DNA from: CBDANW01 sp965197825
Lineage (GTDB): Bacteria > Acidobacteriota > Vicinamibacteria > Marinacidobacterales > DATDRI01
DNA length: 64,000 nucleotides
Reading direction: 5' to 3'
Assembly: GCA_965197825.1 (NCBI GenBank)
Contig: CBDANW010000003.1
Span: forward strand, 558,001 to 622,000
The notes under the pieces are model-generated. The model saw only the letters and a list, made by a program, of their open reading frames with translations, had not been told where the DNA came from and searched no databases. The translations under genes and the position numbers were made by a program. Below, in pieces: positions 36,164-45,654 of this stretch; the first letter of the stretch is position 1; every line of letters begins with the position of its first letter.

Positions 36164-37353
36164 TTACTTCTTGTTCTTCTTCGCTTTCTTAGTCTTCCTT
36201 ACCTTAGTCTTCTTAGTGACTTTCTTGTCCTTCTTCGGCACGAGCTCGATGTTGTCCATGCCCATGAAGAGCGCGCCGTCGAAGAGCTGACCGGTCAGGG
36301 TTGCCATAGTCCTGCCGCCGGCCCAGTTCTCGGCGTCGCTCTCGAAGTGGCAAACCGCGTCGAGGTGGCCATCCTGGTCCCAATCCTTGAATCCACAATG
36401 CGGTCCCTGTTTGCACTTGAGCCCGAGCTCGAGACCCTCGAAAAGAAGAGTGTCGAAGTCGACATCGAGCACCGAGAAGTCGGCACTACCGTTGATCGCG
36501 ACCGGGATGACGCCGTGGCTCTTCAGGTTGATGGGGTTCCGATCGCTCCCCGGTTTGACGTCGATGTCCACCGTCTTCTCGCGGCATTTGCCAGCACTGC
36601 CCGCGGCGTAGATCGCATGGATCTCGTGCGGACCGAGCACGCTCGTGTAAAGCGACACCTCATCGAGCAATCGATCGAACTCGGTGAAGGTGCTTAGGTT
36701 TCCTCGGAGTCCGAAGAAGATGTCCTGTTCGTTCTTGACATTGTTCAAGCCCGTGTAGGTCTCTGCGTTGTCGAATTGTCCATCGATGTAGACCTCGATG
36801 GACCTGGCCACGTTGTCGTAGACGCAGGCCACGTGATGGAACTGGTCGTTATCGACGGTCGCGTTGCTCCAAACGAACGGGAACTCCGTGCCATCGAAAA
36901 CACCGCAAAAGATCGTTCCCTTGGGGCCCACCGAGCCGAAGTTCGAATCACCGGTGTTGAGCCGTACCGCGAAGGGATAGGCCGGAACCGTCGGGCTCGC
37001 CCATTTCTCCACCAACGCCGGGTGGCCTACGGTGACGCCATCGGTTCGGATCCAGAACTCGATGGTATAGGGATCGTTCGCAGTGAAATCCAGGTTGGCG
37101 CTATGTGGGATTCGGACGTGGTCCAACTCGCCGCTGAAATCGAAGGCCTGTCCTACCTGCCGGGACTGAATGTGGCGTTGACCAAGGTGCCATCGTTGCC
37201 GTCCCAAACGTCCTCGGCGTTTCCTTCCGCCGGCCACCAGCTCAAAAGGTCAGGCGCCGGATCGACGCACTGCTGGGCTGCCGCCGGCCCTGTGAGGAGC
37301 ACTGCTAGGAAAGGAACAACTAGCGCGGCTTGGAGCTTCCTGCTCTCGCTCAT
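36164..37353 (-). pseudogene. Secreted LamG-domain protein, frameshifted near the N-terminus
   Basis: ATG 37353 begins a signal peptide (MSESRKLQAALVVPFLAVLL ... AAA-QQ). The frame breaks after NATFSPG near 37158, where one base is missing; the rest continues in the adjacent frame as KVGQAFDFSGELDHVRIPHS. A LamG/concanavalin-like domain (about residues 45-240) follows, then a VDIDVKPGSDRNPINLKSHG domain frequent in secreted proteins, and a Lys-rich tail. It would be an exported adhesin or carbohydrate-binding protein. The downstream terminator is intact. Confidence 0.83.
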
Positions 37354-37619
37354 GCACACCCCTTCAGGCCTTTGAACCGAAGGCACTGGTTGTTTTGGGG
37401 TTCAGCCAGCGGGCAGGTTGGGGAAACCTACATTTTCTGGATAAGTTAATTCACAGGAGGGGGAGCTAAATGTCAAGGTATGTTTTTCTTAGGGGCGAAC
37501 GCCCCCGTGGCGAACCGGTTTCTGAAAGCAAGAGTCGAGGTCTGGAAAAGGTCTCTTCGAGGAAGGGACTAGATTATGATGGCCCTCTTTGAAGATGTCC
37601 TAGAGACGAGGTGACGCAG

Positions 37620-39383
37620 ATGAGCGTGGGAACTCTCGCAGTGATATCCCTCTTGCCGATTGCCACCGTTGGGTTCTTTCTGGTGGGCTTGAGGTGGCCG
37701 GCCAGCCGCGCGATGCCTCTGTCGTACCTCGTCGCCGCGGGTCTGGCGCTCTGGATCTGGAAGGTGCCAGCGATTCAGATCACGACGGCCACCCTGAACG
37801 GGCTGGCCGTCGCCGCGAGCCTCATCTATATCGTCTTCGGCGCCATTCTTCTCTTGAACACGCTCCAGGAGAGCGGTGGCCTTCGCACCATCCGCCGGGG
37901 ATTCACCGACATCACTCCCGATCGCCGCATCCAAGTTCTCATCGTCGCCTGGCTCTTCGGATCGTTCATCGAAGGCTCGGCGGGATTCGGAACACCGGCC
38001 GCGGTGGCGGTGCCACTTTTGGTCGGGCTCGGTTTTCCAGCCATGGGTGCCGTCATGGTGGGCATGATCATTCAGAGCACACCGGTCTCGTTCGGAGCGG
38101 TCGGAACGCCCATTCTGGTTGGTGTGAATACCGGTCTTTCCGCCGATCCCGCCGTCCGGCTGTTCGCGGAGGCCGCCGGTTACGGCGATTGGAATGAGTT
38201 CCTGGCCATGATCGGATTCAAGGTGGCCAGCCTCCACGCCGTCGCCGGAACGCTCGTGCCCCTTCTAGTTGTGTCCTTTATGACCCGATTCTTCGGAGAG
38301 AAGAGGACTTTCACCGAAGGGCTCAAGGTCTGGAAGTTCGCTCTGTTCGCCGCCTTCGCCATGACGGTTCCCTATCTGCTCGTCGCCTATTTCTTGGGGC
38401 CCGAGTTCCCGGCGATGTTCGGGGGGTTGCTAGGGCTCGCGATCGTCGTGCCGGCGGCGCGGAAAGGGTTTCTCGTCCCGCAAGGGAAAGACGTTTGGGA
38501 CTTCGAGGCGAGGGAGAACTGGGAGCCAGAGTGGACGGGATCGGTCACCATCGCCGATGACGCTTCTTCGAGCACCAAGATGAATCCCTTCCTCGCGTGG
38601 TCTCCTTACGTTATGGTGGGGCTCCTTCTGGTCTTGACTCGCCTGCGGTGGCTTCCGTTTCTCGGGTGGCTCCGCGCCTGGTCGCTGAGCGCTCCTAATC
38701 TTTTCGGCACCGATATTTCGATCAACGTGCAACCACTCTATCTTCCCGGAACGGTGTTCGTGACCGTTTCCTTGATCACGTTTTTTCTGCACGGCATGGA
38801 TCGCGGCTCGTACTGGCAGGCTTGGGGTCGCTCCTTGCGCACGATGGGATATGCGTCGTTGGCCTTGATCTTCACGGTACCTATGGTGCAAGTCTTCATC
38901 AACAGCGGTGGGGGAGCAGCCGGTTTCGAGCGGATGCCCATTGTTTTGGCGGACGGCGTGGCGACACTGGCCGGAGCGGCGTGGCCCATCTTCTCGCCGT
39001 TCATCGGCGGGCTAGGTGCGTTCGTGGCGGGGAGCAACACCGTCAGCAACATGATGTTTTCGCTGTTCCAGTTTGGAGTCGGGGAGCGAATCGGAGTCGA
39101 CCCCACGTGGATCGTAGCCCTACAGGCAGTCGGTGGCGCGGCGGGCAACATGATCTGCGTACACAACGTCGTGGCAGCTTCCGCGGTGGTAGGACTGACG
39201 GGAAAGGAGGGAGCGGTCATCAGGATGACCCTCATTCCCTTCTTCTATTACGCGCTCCTGCCCGGCTCGCTCGGCTACCTGATCGTGTGGTACTCGCAGA
39301 AGGGGCTTGTGAACACGGGCTCGGTGATCGCGATGGGGATCGCCGTGGCAGCCGCGTACATCATCCGTCGCGCGAACCGTTGA
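37620..39383 (+). CDS. lctP: L-lactate permease (LctP family)
   Basis: About 587 residues from ATG 37620; GTG 37611 is an alternative. Multi-helix inner-membrane carrier. Family landmarks: GSFIEGSAGFGTPAAVAVPL, GMIIQSTPVSFGAVGTP, FNSGGG-like VFINSGGGAAGF, GGLGAFVAGSNTVSNMMFSL and GGAAGNMICVHNVVAASAVV. It imports lactate or glycolate with protons. Undamaged. Convergent with ppc, the stop codons being 6 nt apart. No lactate dehydrogenase gene is next to it. Confidence 0.95.
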   Translation: MSVGTLAVISLLPIATVGFFLVGLRWPASRAMPLSYLVAAGLALWIWKVPAIQITTATLNGLAVAASLIYIVFGAILLLNTLQESGGLRTIRRGFTDITPDRRIQVLIVAWLFGSFIEGSAGFGTPAAVAVPLLVGLGFPAMGAVMVGMIIQSTPVSFGAVGTPILVGVNTGLSADPAVRLFAEAAGYGDWNEFLAMIGFKVASLHAVAGTLVPLLVVSFMTRFFGEKRTFTEGLKVWKFALFAAFAMTVPYLLVAYFLGPEFPAMFGGLLGLAIVVPAARKGFLVPQGKDVWDFEARENWEPEWTGSVTIADDASSSTKMNPFLAWSPYVMVGLLLVLTRLRWLPFLGWLRAWSLSAPNLFGTDISINVQPLYLPGTVFVTVSLITFFLHGMDRGSYWQAWGRSLRTMGYASLALIFTVPMVQVFINSGGGAAGFERMPIVLADGVATLAGAAWPIFSPFIGGLGAFVAGSNTVSNMMFSLFQFGVGERIGVDPTWIVALQAVGGAAGNMICVHNVVAASAVVGLTGKEGAVIRMTLIPFFYYALLPGSLGYLIVWYSQKGLVNTGSVIAMGIAVAAAYIIRRANR

Positions 39384-39389
39384 TCGAAA

Positions 39390-42056
39390 TCAGCCGGTAT
39401 TGCGCATACCGGCGGCGATCCCGTTGATCGTCGTAAGCAGCGCATCGTGTAGCCTCTCGTCCTTCTCGGGTTTGCGCAGCCGTCGGACGACCTCGATCTG
39501 TACAAGGTTGATCGGATCGACGTAGGGGTTCCGTACACTGATCGACCGGCGCAGGACGGGGTTTTGCTCCAGCAGCTCGCGATGCCAGGTCGTTTTAAGC
39601 ACTGCCTCGGCGGTGCGGATAAGTCGGTTCCGTAGCTCATCACCCAAGGGCCGGAGCTTCTCTGGAACGAGCGTGCGATCGTATTGGGCGGCGATGCGGG
39701 AATCGGCTTTGGCCAGGACCATCTCGATGAGATCGAGCGTCGAGCGGAAGAAAGGCCACTCCCGGTACATGTCGCGTAGGTCTTCCTCAAGGCCGGCCTC
39801 GATAGCTCCGCTCAACGCCTCTCCCACGCCGAGCCAGGTCGGGAGGAGGAGACGAGTCTGCGTCCAAGCGAAAATCCACGGGATGGCTCTAAGCGATCGA
39901 AAGTCTGCGTCGGAGCGTCGCCGTGCGGGACGGCTGCCGACCTTCAGAAACTCTTCGAGCTCGCGGATGGGCGTGGCGGTTCTAAGGTACTCGAGAAACC
40001 GGTCGTCTTCATAGACCACACCGCGGTACGTTTCTCGCGCCGCATCCGCCAGCTCGTCCATGAGCTCACGCCACTCGGGCTTCGGCGGGGCAGCCGGCGC
40101 CAGCGTCGCCTCGAGCGCGGCAGTCGTGTAGACCTCGAGGGTACGTAGCGCGATGCCCGGAAGCGCGAACTTCGCTTCGATCATCTCTCCCTGCTCGGTC
40201 ACGCGAAGCGTGCCGTTCACCGAACCGGGTGGCTGGGATTGGATGGCCAGAGCCGTAGGGCCACCGCCGCGGCCGACCGTGCCGCCTCGCCCGTGAAAGA
40301 TGGTGAGGGGGACACCGTGATGCCTGGCCACGCTGACGATGGCTTCCTGTGCACGGTAGAGCTCCCAGGCGGCGGCTAGCCGCCCACCGTCCTTGGCGGA
40401 ATCGGAGTAGCCGATCATGATTTCCTGCCTGCCATGAGACTCGAGGATCTGCTCTTGATAGTTGGGGACTAAGAGCAATGTGCGTATCGTTTCTCCCGCC
40501 GAGCGAAGATCGTCGACCGTCTCGAACAGCGGCACGACGCGCAGACGTTGTTGAACGCCCGCCATCCTCTGCAATAGATCGACCGCCAGGACGTCCGACG
40601 GGCCTTTCGCCATTGAAATGACGTAAGCGCCCAACGACTCGGCGGGCAGCCGCGCGATCGTCCGGAACGTTTCGAACGTGTCCCGGACCTCCGGCGACAG
40701 CTTTGGATCTCTCATCAACTCCGGTGGGATAAGCGACCGCGGGTTGCCGATCTCTCGGATGAGAAACGCTTGTCGTTTATCCTCTTCCCACTCCGAGTAG
40801 GTACCGAGTCCGAGATAAGAGGTGACGACGTCCAACGCTTCGGCGTGGCGGCTCGCCTCTTGCCGGATGTCGAGTCTCACTAGGGTGAGCCCAAAACAAG
40901 CCAGGCGGCGCTCGATATCTAGCAGACGACCCTCCGCGAGAATGGAAAGGTTCGTGGCTTCCAGCGAGCGGCGACACAGTGCCAAGACATCGGCAAGCTC
41001 GGCCGGATCTTCGTAGATCTCCTCCTCGCCGGACTCCTGTCCGTCGAGCACTGTTTCGATATGTCGCCGCGTCGCTTCTAGCCGCCGATGCACTTGTTTG
41101 AGAAGGACTCGGTGCGGCTCCGTCGAGTTGCCGGCCCGGGCGTGAAGCTCGGCGCTTCCCGATCGCATGGAAAGCTCGGACCGCAGCAAATCGATCTCCT
41201 TCACGAAGAGATCGGCGGCCATCCACCGCGCGAGGAGACAGGCGTGCTCCGTCACTTCGGGAGTGACGTTGGGGTTTCCGTCTCGGTCCCCGCCAATCCA
41301 GGCGCCGAATCGAATGGGAATCGCGGTCAGCGGAAGCGCCTTCCCGGTCACCTCGAGCAACGCGGCATCCACTTCTCTTAGATACGCAGGGACCGCGTCC
41401 CAGAGCGTCTGCTCGAACACGACCAATCCCCAGCGCACTTCGTCGAGCGGCGTGGGCCGACTGCGTCGCACTTCATCGGTCACCCAAGCCGCGGTGATGA
41501 CGCGCCGCAGGGACTCGACGAGTGTGTCTCGCTCTGGAGCGGTCAGGTCCGGTCGGTCTAGTTGATCCAGAAGACGGTCTATCTCGGCGTGCTTTTGTCT
41601 GAGCGTGCGACGGACGACTTCCGTGGGGTGCGACGTGAAAACGAGCTCCACGGACAGGGAGCACAGAGTCTTCCAAAGCTTTTCCGGCGAGACACCGGAA
41701 GCGATGAGGTGTGGAAAGACGGCGCGGCAGGAGCCTGTCTGTGGATCCGCCTCGAGATCCTGCTGGTACTGACGCCGTCGGCGGATGCGATGGTGCTGCT
41801 CGGCGATATTGGCCAGTGTCAGGAAATGGGCGAAAGCCCTGGCCACCGGCACCGCATCCTTCAAGGGAAGTGTGGCAAGAACGTCACCCAGCTCTGAGAG
41901 ATCGGCTTCCGGGGAAGCCCGTAGCTCCTTGGCCCGCGCCCGCACGCGCTCCACCGTCTCGAAAAGCGATTGACCTTCCTGAGACTTCAAGACGTCCCCC
42001 AGGAGGCTGCCCAAGAGTCGGACGTCGTCGCGTAATGGCTGATGTGGATCGGACAC
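39390..42056 (-). CDS. ppc: Phosphoenolpyruvate carboxylase
   Basis: 888 residues, full length. It carboxylates PEP to oxaloacetate, refilling the TCA cycle. Catalytic signatures: VFTSHPTEVVRRTLRQ with the essential His, MIGYSDSAKDGGRLAAAWE, FHGRGGTVGRGGGP, and the C-terminal GMRNTG. No frameshift over 2.7 kb, in contrast to the accessory genes around it. Confidence 0.97.
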   Translation of the reverse strand: MSDPHQPLRDDVRLLGSLLGDVLKSQEGQSLFETVERVRARAKELRASPEADLSELGDVLATLPLKDAVPVARAFAHFLTLANIAEQHHRIRRRRQYQQDLEADPQTGSCRAVFPHLIASGVSPEKLWKTLCSLSVELVFTSHPTEVVRRTLRQKHAEIDRLLDQLDRPDLTAPERDTLVESLRRVITAAWVTDEVRRSRPTPLDEVRWGLVVFEQTLWDAVPAYLREVDAALLEVTGKALPLTAIPIRFGAWIGGDRDGNPNVTPEVTEHACLLARWMAADLFVKEIDLLRSELSMRSGSAELHARAGNSTEPHRVLLKQVHRRLEATRRHIETVLDGQESGEEEIYEDPAELADVLALCRRSLEATNLSILAEGRLLDIERRLACFGLTLVRLDIRQEASRHAEALDVVTSYLGLGTYSEWEEDKRQAFLIREIGNPRSLIPPELMRDPKLSPEVRDTFETFRTIARLPAESLGAYVISMAKGPSDVLAVDLLQRMAGVQQRLRVVPLFETVDDLRSAGETIRTLLLVPNYQEQILESHGRQEIMIGYSDSAKDGGRLAAAWELYRAQEAIVSVARHHGVPLTIFHGRGGTVGRGGGPTALAIQSQPPGSVNGTLRVTEQGEMIEAKFALPGIALRTLEVYTTAALEATLAPAAPPKPEWRELMDELADAARETYRGVVYEDDRFLEYLRTATPIRELEEFLKVGSRPARRRSDADFRSLRAIPWIFAWTQTRLLLPTWLGVGEALSGAIEAGLEEDLRDMYREWPFFRSTLDLIEMVLAKADSRIAAQYDRTLVPEKLRPLGDELRNRLIRTAEAVLKTTWHRELLEQNPVLRRSISVRNPYVDPINLVQIEVVRRLRKPEKDERLHDALLTTINGIAAGMRNTG

Positions 42057-42581
42057 GGTTGGATTATACGCGGTCTCCTTGACGCCCTGCTGGCAGTTTG
42101 ATAGTTTTCAAGCGCAAATCGTCCTGGCGCGTCCCCCAACCACGCGCTGATCAAGGACGTCGAAGGACATCGAAGGTGCGTCGACCTACTCCGGCTCGGA
42201 GTAGCGAGGCTCTGTAGTATTTCGTTTTTGAACTCGACCTCATCCTTACAAACCCTGAGCCACGCGACATCTCCGGTCTGGGCCGGTCTCGATCGACTAG
42301 GCGGAGCCCTGGAAAAAAATAAAGGAAGATGCGTGGCGATTTCCCCATGATCTTCGCTCTCCGTTCCTCGATTGGCGCGTTCTACCTACACCCGACGAGG
42401 CTCTCACCTAAACAATTCATTGACAGAACTCATGACGCTTCCTACACTTATGGTCACCCAACCCGCCGGCGCATCTCATCCGCGCCACTTGATTCGAGCC
42501 AGAGCCTTTCATCCATCGTCATATTTATCGGCACTCTGGCCAGCCGGCTGATGAACCGTCATTATTCGCGGGCCTTAGTAG
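42057..42581. other. Gene-free stretch
   Basis: About 525 bases upstream of ppc with no credible gene on either strand; codon bias and homology signals are absent in the small open frames. A ppc promoter is expected here but I cannot point to one. The right limit is the broken 5' edge of the surface-protein gene. Confidence 0.5.
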
Positions 42582-43322
42582 TTCTCGCTATTCGTGACGG
42601 TGACCAACATCTCGCAGGCCATCGCCAACCTCGTATCGGTCACGCTGAACCAAGCTTCGCTCGCCGGTGCGACGATACTCGGCGATGCGACGCAGCAGAT
42701 CGACACATTGCTTCCCGGGGATTCGGAGGCGCTCGAGTTCCGATTTCGATCCAACCAAACGGGGCAGGTTACGGCGTCCTACCTAAGATTCGACGGGACA
42801 GAGAGCACGGGTGATCTGCTTTCACTCTTGGGGTCGGCGAGCGTGGGATCCCTCTCTCGCCGGACACGATTGTACTTCCGTCGACGGTGGACGTCCTTCC
42901 CCGCGATCTCCTCTTCGCCGCGCTGCGCGTGCTCGGTCAAGCCTGGAGCGTTGCCACGGCCCCCGCGGGGACGATCCCCGAAGGCGTGGCGTTCGTCTCC
43001 AAGAGTGAAGTCTTCGATCGCGCCACCGAGATGGCGGAGGCCGGATTCCGCGTTCAAGTCGGAGAGAGCCTAGAGCGGGCTCTCCAAGGCCTAGCCTTCG
43101 ATTGGATCGGCACCGATGCCGTCGGCTTCGAGCAGGTTGTCCGAGAGACCAGTGCCGGCCGTCGTTTCTGAACGCGTTAGGAGAGTCCATCGCCGCTCCG
43201 AGCACGATCGCCGACATTCAGAGGGGGATCTCGGAGAGCTTCACGACGCGGCCCTCTCACATTGTCGTCGGAGTGGGCAACGACATCGGATCGGCACCCG
43301 TTACCTGGGACGTTCGCGATGC

Positions 43323-43330
43323 GCTGGGGC
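43323..43330. repeat. Target-site duplication, left (IS66)
   Basis: GCTGGGGC, repeated exactly at 45713-45720; 8 bp is typical for IS66. Confidence 0.94.
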
Positions 43331-43409
43331 GTAACTCCTCGCCGTGGCCCGTCGTGACAAGCGTGTCGGAATGTTCCATCGTGAGCAGTCTTGAAAGGAG
43401 TGCGAAGCG

Positions 43410-43754
43410 ATGGAAGCGAGGACAGCATTTCGTAGGCGAGCACGTGAAGAAAATCGTGGCCGCACAGGTCGAGGGCGGCGTTACTCGCGGGAACAACGTC
43501 GCGAAGCGGTGCTGTATCTGAATCAGATGAAGGATCAGGGCGCGAGCCTTGAGGGTGTCGCGAGGGGGCTCGGGGTGAGTGGCTGGAGTCTATCTCGATG
43601 GAATCGAGAGGAGGCTATGAGGGGTATCGTTCGGCGTGTCGAAGTCGTGGAATCGGAAAAACGCACGGAGATTACGCTGGTAACCCCGCGAGGGTATCGA
43701 ATCGAGGGTCTGTCGGAACAGCGGCTGCTGCGGCTTGTTGAGCAGCTGGGATGA
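43410..43754 (+). CDS. tnpA: IS66 TnpA-like protein
   Basis: 114 residues. Basic N-terminus, then a helix-turn-helix (YSREQRREAVLYLNQMKDQG, LEGVARGLGVSGWSLSRW). This DNA-binding accessory protein is typical of the first IS66 gene. Its stop overlaps tnpB by ATGA. Confidence 0.85.
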   Translation: MEARTAFRRRAREENRGRTGRGRRYSREQRREAVLYLNQMKDQGASLEGVARGLGVSGWSLSRWNREEAMRGIVRRVEVVESEKRTEITLVTPRGYRIEGLSEQRLLRLVEQLG

Positions 43755-44131
43755 AGTGGAATAGCCGTCGGGTGTCGGCGTGGGCGTACGCGGCGCCGGC
43801 GGATCTCCGCAAGGGCTTTGACGGTCTGTCGGCGCTGGTGATGAACGAGCTTGGTCGTGACCCGCTGAGCGGTGAGCTGTACTTGTTCGTCAGCCGCAAC
43901 CGAATCCGCGCGAAAGTTCTGCACTGGGACGGGACCGGACTGTGCGTCTACGCGAAACGTCTCGAAGAGGGAAAGTTCGCATGCCTGTGGTCCAGCGGTG
44001 ACGGCGAGCCAGTGCGACTGACGACGACAGAGTTGTCGTTGTTTCTGGAGGGGAGCCGGTTGGTCGGAAAAATATCTTTGTCACCTCCTGAAATGAAGCA
44101 TTTTTCACTTGCCGTGAGATCGTCTCTATGA
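43751..44131 (+). CDS. tnpB: IS66 TnpB-like protein
   Basis: 126 residues with the family signature ADLRKGFDGLSALV, GELYLFVSRNRIRAKVLHWD, GLCVYAKRLEEGKF. The IS66 Orf2-like family; required for transposition together with TnpA and TnpC, biochemical role unclear. Confidence 0.93.
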   Translation: MKWNSRRVSAWAYAAPADLRKGFDGLSALVMNELGRDPLSGELYLFVSRNRIRAKVLHWDGTGLCVYAKRLEEGKFACLWSSGDGEPVRLTTTELSLFLEGSRLVGKISLSPPEMKHFSLAVRSSL

Positions 44132-44145
44132 TCTAATCGTATTCC

Positions 44146-45654
44146 GTGGTTCGCATAAAAAACGAACACGACCTCGAAACACTCCGCCAGATAGCTCTCC
44201 TCGTTGATAACGAGAACCAGCGCCTCGTCAATGAAAACGTTCGTCTGCGAGTGGAACTGGCGAGACTCCATGGTGTGCCGGAAACGGAGCAACTTGAACT
44301 GTCGGTTCTCAAGCAACTACAGGAAAAGCGAGAGAGCATTTTCCGCATCGACGAAAAGCGGACCCGGAAGAAAACGAAGGCTAAAAAGAACAAGAAGAAA
44401 GGGCACGGCCCGCGCGAACAGCCTCATCTTCCCGTGGTCGACAAAGTAATCGAACTCGCCGAGACAGAGAAAAAGTGCTCGGTGTGCGACGGCGAGATGG
44501 CGGGTCAATACGAGGGATCGGAAGTGGTGACGGTGGTGAAGCGGAGCTTCGTCATCGAACGGCATTTGCGGAAAAAGTACCGCTGCCGATGTAACGCGAA
44601 CGTCGTCACCGCACCGGCGGCGACGAAGCTTCAGCCCGGAGGCCGCTACTCGGTGGAGTTCGCGACCGAAGTGGCCATCAGCAAGTACCTGGACCATATG
44701 CCTCTCGAGCGCCAGGTTCGGATGATGCGCCGCGAAGGGCTAGATATCGACAGCCAGACGCTGTGGGACCAGCTGAACGTACTGGCACGTCATCTGAATC
44801 CGGTGTACGACGCTCTGGGAGAGAAGGTTTTGGAGTCACCCGTCATCCACGCCGACGAAACGCGGTGGCCTCTGATGGGCTCGATGAAGAAGTCGGCGGG
44901 CACGGTGTGGGGCGTTTCGAGTCCGGACATCGCGTACTACCGAATGCTGCCGACGAAATCGACGGAAGATGGCCAAAAGGTGCTGGGGACCTACTCCGGC
45001 ATCGCGGTTGTGGACGGCTACGCGGTGTACGAGGTGCTAGCTCGAGCCGGTCCAGACGGCTACGCGGCTCGTGCCGGTCCACAGTTTCGTCTCGCCCACT
45101 GCTGGGCGCACGTGAAAAGAAAGTTCGACGAAGCCAGCGAGCACTACCCGCAAGCTTGCTCCGAAGTGCTTCGTTTGATCGGAGAGCTGTACGAAGTCGA
45201 ACGCGAGGTCCCGGGTCCGTTTCCCGGCGATGAAAAAGCTCAGAAACTGAGACTTCGTTTACGCAAGCAACGTTCGCAGCGGATCTTGAAAGCGATTCGG
45301 CAATGGGGCGAGAGCCAAAGAGGATTGCCGCGAAGCGACTTCGGCAAGGCGGTCCGCTACATGCTGGAGAGATGGGAGACACTCACGCTGTTCGCCGAGA
45401 ACCCTCTCGTCTGGCTTGACAACAATCACGCCGAGCGCGCCCTGAGGGAACCTGTCGTCGGTCGCAAAAATCACTACGGCAGTCGAACGAAACGCGGAAC
45501 CGACGTCGCAGCGCTGTTCTACACCCTGTGCGAGACCGCGAAGCTTCAGAACGTCGACCCCAGGGCCTACATGCTCGAAGCGGCCTACGCCGCCATCAAC
45601 CAGCCAGGAACCGTGTTACTCCCCGACGCCCTACGCGACAACTCCGCTGCGTAG
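44146..45654 (+). CDS. tnpC: IS66 transposase TnpC
   Basis: 502 residues from GTG 44146. Coiled-coil start, Lys-rich linker, zinc ribbon (KCSVCDGEM ... YRCRCNANVV), then the transposase domain with HADETRWPLMG, VVDGYAVYE, HCWAHVKRKF and LDNNHAERALREPVVGRKN, which contain the catalytic acidic residues. A short internal duplication (ARAGPDGYAARAGP, DNA about 45041-45078) is unusual but in frame. Confidence 0.95.
   Translation: MVRIKNEHDLETLRQIALLVDNENQRLVNENVRLRVELARLHGVPETEQLELSVLKQLQEKRESIFRIDEKRTRKKTKAKKNKKKGHGPREQPHLPVVDKVIELAETEKKCSVCDGEMAGQYEGSEVVTVVKRSFVIERHLRKKYRCRCNANVVTAPAATKLQPGGRYSVEFATEVAISKYLDHMPLERQVRMMRREGLDIDSQTLWDQLNVLARHLNPVYDALGEKVLESPVIHADETRWPLMGSMKKSAGTVWGVSSPDIAYYRMLPTKSTEDGQKVLGTYSGIAVVDGYAVYEVLARAGPDGYAARAGPQFRLAHCWAHVKRKFDEASEHYPQACSEVLRLIGELYEVEREVPGPFPGDEKAQKLRLRLRKQRSQRILKAIRQWGESQRGLPRSDFGKAVRYMLERWETLTLFAENPLVWLDNNHAERALREPVVGRKNHYGSRTKRGTDVAALFYTLCETAKLQNVDPRAYMLEAAYAAINQPGTVLLPDALRDNSAA

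Noticed and set aside
37491..37506. GGGGC-GAAC-GCCCC hairpin before lctP as a terminator
   Set aside because: The stem is only 5 bp and no T-run follows on either strand.
39613..42082. Open frames opposite ppc
   Set aside because: Shadow frames of a well-supported gene.
42329..42814. 161-residue open frame between ppc and the surface-protein fragment
   Set aside because: No recognisable protein pattern, and its end overlaps the surface-protein frame, which has clear homology-like content.
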